From JAWKZG01 sp041396125 (GTDB lineage Bacteria; Pseudomonadota; Gammaproteobacteria; Competibacterales; Competibacteraceae), in contig JAWKZG010000002.1 of assembly GCA_041396125.1 (NCBI GenBank), positions 186,001-250,000 of the forward strand: a stretch of 64,000 nt of DNA. Direction: 5' to 3'. Below the pieces are notes generated by a model that was not told the DNA's origin, searched no databases, and saw nothing but the letters and a program-made list of their open reading frames with translations. Of the stretch, positions 62,533-64,000 are shown piece after piece. Numbering within the stretch: the first letter of the stretch is position 1; each line of letters opens with the position of its first letter. A program made the translations under genes and the position numbers.

Positions 62533-63018
62533 ATGACAGGTGACAAACAGGCATTACCGTTATATCAGGGCAAGGTGCTACCCGAATGGATCGACTATAA
62601 CGGCCACATGAACGTGGCGTTTTATGTGTTGGCCTTCGATAAGGGGACGGATGCCCTGCTGGAGCAGCTGGGTATGGACGAGGCATATCGTGCACGCGAA
62701 CAGTGTTCGGTGTTCACCCTGGAAGGGCATGTTAATTACCTGCGCGAGCTGCGCCTGGATGAGCCGTTTACACTCACGCTACAGCTGCTCGATTATGATG
62801 CCAAGCGGGTGCATTATTTTCAGCATATGCATCATGCCGAGCAGGGTTTTCTGGCGGCAACGACCGAGTTGATTATTCTGCACATGGATATGCGTCAGCG
62901 TCGCAGCAGTCCGATGCCAGCGGCGGTGCAGGCCAAACTGGCGGCGCTTTGGGAGCAACAGAAAGCGCTGCCAAAACCGGCGCAGGCCGGCAGCGTGATC
63001 GGAATCAGGAAGAAATAA
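62533..63018 (+). CDS. Acyl-CoA thioesterase (4HBT hot-dog family)
   Basis: 161 residues. The catalytic-type motif VLPEWIDYNGHMNVAFYVLAFDKGTDALLEQLG, with Asp, Asn-Gly-His-Met, is that of 4-hydroxybenzoyl-CoA-like thioesterases. VFTLEGHVNYLRELRLDEPFTLTLQLLDYD continues the fold. The sequence style matches betainyl-CoA thioesterases of carnitine degradation, but no carnitine genes are nearby, so the substrate stays open. Confidence 0.85.
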   Translation: MTGDKQALPLYQGKVLPEWIDYNGHMNVAFYVLAFDKGTDALLEQLGMDEAYRAREQCSVFTLEGHVNYLRELRLDEPFTLTLQLLDYDAKRVHYFQHMHHAEQGFLAATTELIILHMDMRQRRSSPMPAAVQAKLAALWEQQKALPKPAQAGSVIGIRKK

Positions 63019-63038
63019 CAGCCGGGAGGGGCAGGGTG

Positions 63039-63476
63039 TCAGGTGCCGGTTGCGTTACGCACCCGGATAATGACGTCCACCCCGATCAGGACGGTGCCGT
63101 CAGGAGCGCCGGGGAGTGCATCGGCTAGCAGACAATCGCCGTAAACATCGGTGAGCGTGCCGGTGTCTTCATTATAGATATGGAAATGCTGATCCGTATT
63201 GGAATCGTAAAAGGTACGCCCCGGATCGACCACCACTTCCCGCACCACACCTTTTTGGGCAAACAGGCTCAGTGTATTGTACACAGTGGCTTTGGATACA
63301 TTGCAGCCGTCAGCATTGACCAGCAACAGGAGCTGATCCGCAGACAGATGCTGAGGCCGGCTCAGGATGGTGCAGGCAATATCGAGACGCTGTTTGGTCG
63401 GGATAATACCGGCTGCTTCCAGGACAGCTTTGCAGTCAGTCTTTCGTAACGGTAAGTTATTGGCTTTTGCACTCAT
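63039..63476 (-). CDS. Fur-family transcription regulator (Irr-like)
   Basis: 145 residues. The winged helix has GIIPTKQRLDIACTILSRPQHLSADQLLLLVNADGCNVSKATVYNTLSLFAQKGVVREV, followed by FYDSNTDQHFHIYNEDTGTL with the metal-binding His region. The pattern VYNTLSLF...REVVVDPGRTFYDSNT is that of the iron-response-regulator branch of Fur. The C-terminal CxxC zinc motif of Fur is absent, as is usual for this branch. It is divergent from the response-regulator gene. Confidence 0.88.
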   Translation of the reverse strand: MSAKANNLPLRKTDCKAVLEAAGIIPTKQRLDIACTILSRPQHLSADQLLLLVNADGCNVSKATVYNTLSLFAQKGVVREVVVDPGRTFYDSNTDQHFHIYNEDTGTLTDVYGDCLLADALPGAPDGTVLIGVDVIIRVRNATGT

Positions 63477-63573
63477 GTCTCAAGTATATGCTGAGGGCAG
63501 CACAAAAGTCTACGTTATAGCCCATTGAAATCATGATAATTTATGCGCGACACAAAAATAACGAGATAGCGGT

Positions 63574-64000
63574 TTGAACACACAATCGACCTTATTGATG
63601 ATTGACCTTGCCCCCGACGATCTGGTGTCACTGCAAACGCTGCTGGCTGACGAGGGGTACCACTTGCTGGCTGCGGCCGGCATAGCGCAGGCACTGGACA
63701 TGCTGGAACGCGAGCAGGTGGATGTTGTGATAGGTGATATCAGCCTGCCAGATAGCGACGGAACTGAACTGTGCCGGCAAATCAGGCAACAGCCGGATCT
63801 GGAGGAATTACCGGTTTTACTGATTGCCGCCGCAGAAGATCATCAGGCCAGGCTGCAAAGTTTGCAGGCCGGTGCCGATGATTTTATCAGCAAGCCCCTG
63901 AGCTTCACCGAGGTATGCCCCCGGCTACGTACGATCACACGTCTTAACCAGTTTCGCCAGCTGGCGGAACAATCTGACCGGCTGGCATTCCTGACCCTGT
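63574..64000 (+). CDS. Response regulator, receiver domain (3' partial)
   Basis: The open frame runs to the window edge, 142 codons so far. A TTG start at 63574 (NTQSTLLMIDLAPDDLVSLQTLL) is assumed; an ATG at 63598 is possible but would remove the first strand. The receiver fold is clear: acidic pocket LLMIDLAPDD, phospho-acceptor Asp in VIGDISLPDSDG, the switch region LLIAAAEDH in which the usual Ser/Thr is Ala, and Lys in FISKPLSF. The sequence continuing LRTITRLNQFRQLAEQSDRLAFLTL is a helix typical of linkers to an output domain such as GGDEF, which would lie outside the window. Confidence 0.85.
   Translation, partial: MNTQSTLLMIDLAPDDLVSLQTLLADEGYHLLAAAGIAQALDMLEREQVDVVIGDISLPDSDGTELCRQIRQQPDLEELPVLLIAAAEDHQARLQSLQAGADDFISKPLSFTEVCPRLRTITRLNQFRQLAEQSDRLAFLTL

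Overview
The window reads as a chromosomal segment of an aerobic, heterotrophic proteobacterium, most likely a gammaproteobacterium. The support is the mix of gene types: homodimeric (E. coli-type) pyruvate dehydrogenase AceE, two-subunit PntAB transhydrogenase, E. coli-type ProS and GuaC, a DUF2069 gene next to a WrbA-like gene, thiopurine methyltransferase, DUF4124 and DUF4398 envelope proteins, and consensus DnaA boxes. Base composition is moderately GC-rich, with a few AT-rich intergenic islands. No rRNA, tRNA, CRISPR array, insertion sequence, integrase or phage gene was found. Genes are densely packed, often with 4-base ATGA or GTGA overlaps.

Layout. 1-5.8 kb: pyruvate dehydrogenase complex (aceE, truncated by the window edge; aceF; an lpd with two N-terminal lipoyl domains). 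5.9-8.9 kb: pntAB. 9.0-14.9 kb (minus): part of a myo-inositol catabolic locus (iolB, iolC-DUF2090, a Gfo/Idh/MocA dehydrogenase) with the ATPase and permease of a sugar ABC importer. 15.4-19.6 kb (minus): indolepyruvate:ferredoxin oxidoreductase alpha subunit, a MaoC-like hydratase and a gamma-glutamyltranspeptidase. 20-24.9 kb: two small unknown genes, DUF2069, wrbA-like, a lipoprotein, acylphosphatase, proS and a DUF4124 protein. 25.4-28.7 kb: ilvI-ilvH-ilvC. 28.8-31.7 kb: pssA, a type 4 uracil-DNA glycosylase, rimI and a retropepsin-like protease. 31.9-34.9 kb (minus): thiopurine methyltransferase, an MFS transporter and an EVE-domain nuclease-like protein. 35-40.9 kb: Crp/Fnr regulator, RraA-like protein, membrane-anchored unknown, CDF cation exporter, DgoA-type aldolase, guaC and a cysteine hydrolase. 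41-50.2 kb: a branched-chain-amino-acid-type ABC importer whose operon contains a glutamine-synthetase-like ligase, then an FG-GAP/UnbV protein and a di-haem peroxidase. 50.3-56.3 kb: SLC13-type transporter with RCK_C domains, serS-pheA, an exported unknown and a second Gfo/Idh/MocA dehydrogenase. 56.4-64 kb: a transmembrane Ser/Thr kinase with a periplasmic sensor, an M20 carbamoylase coupled to diaminopropionate ammonia-lyase, a calcineurin-like phosphatase, a thioesterase, an Irr-like Fur protein, and the start of a response regulator cut by the window edge.

Genes that appear to work together. AceE/AceF/Lpd form the complex that feeds acetyl-CoA, and PntAB sits directly downstream for NADPH balance. 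IlvI/IlvH/IlvC carry out the first common steps of branched-chain amino acid synthesis. The Liv-type importer and the GS-like ligase suggest uptake plus gamma-glutamylation of an amine or amino acid. The DpaL-carbamoylase pair suggests degradation of diaminopropionate-type or N-carbamoyl amino acids.

A striking property of the sequence itself is that eight otherwise intact, conserved genes carry a total of twelve reading-frame breaks. All are explained by missing bases, most of them in short homopolymers or dinucleotide repeats. Uncorrected sequencing errors are much more likely than mass gene decay, so these genes are annotated across the breaks. The most distinctive genes are the EVE-nuclease operon, the kinase with a Cache-like sensor, the dual-lipoyl dihydrolipoamide dehydrogenase, the GS-containing transporter operon, and a perfect palindrome of two DnaA boxes next to an AT-rich stretch. 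No complete new system could be proven from sequence alone.
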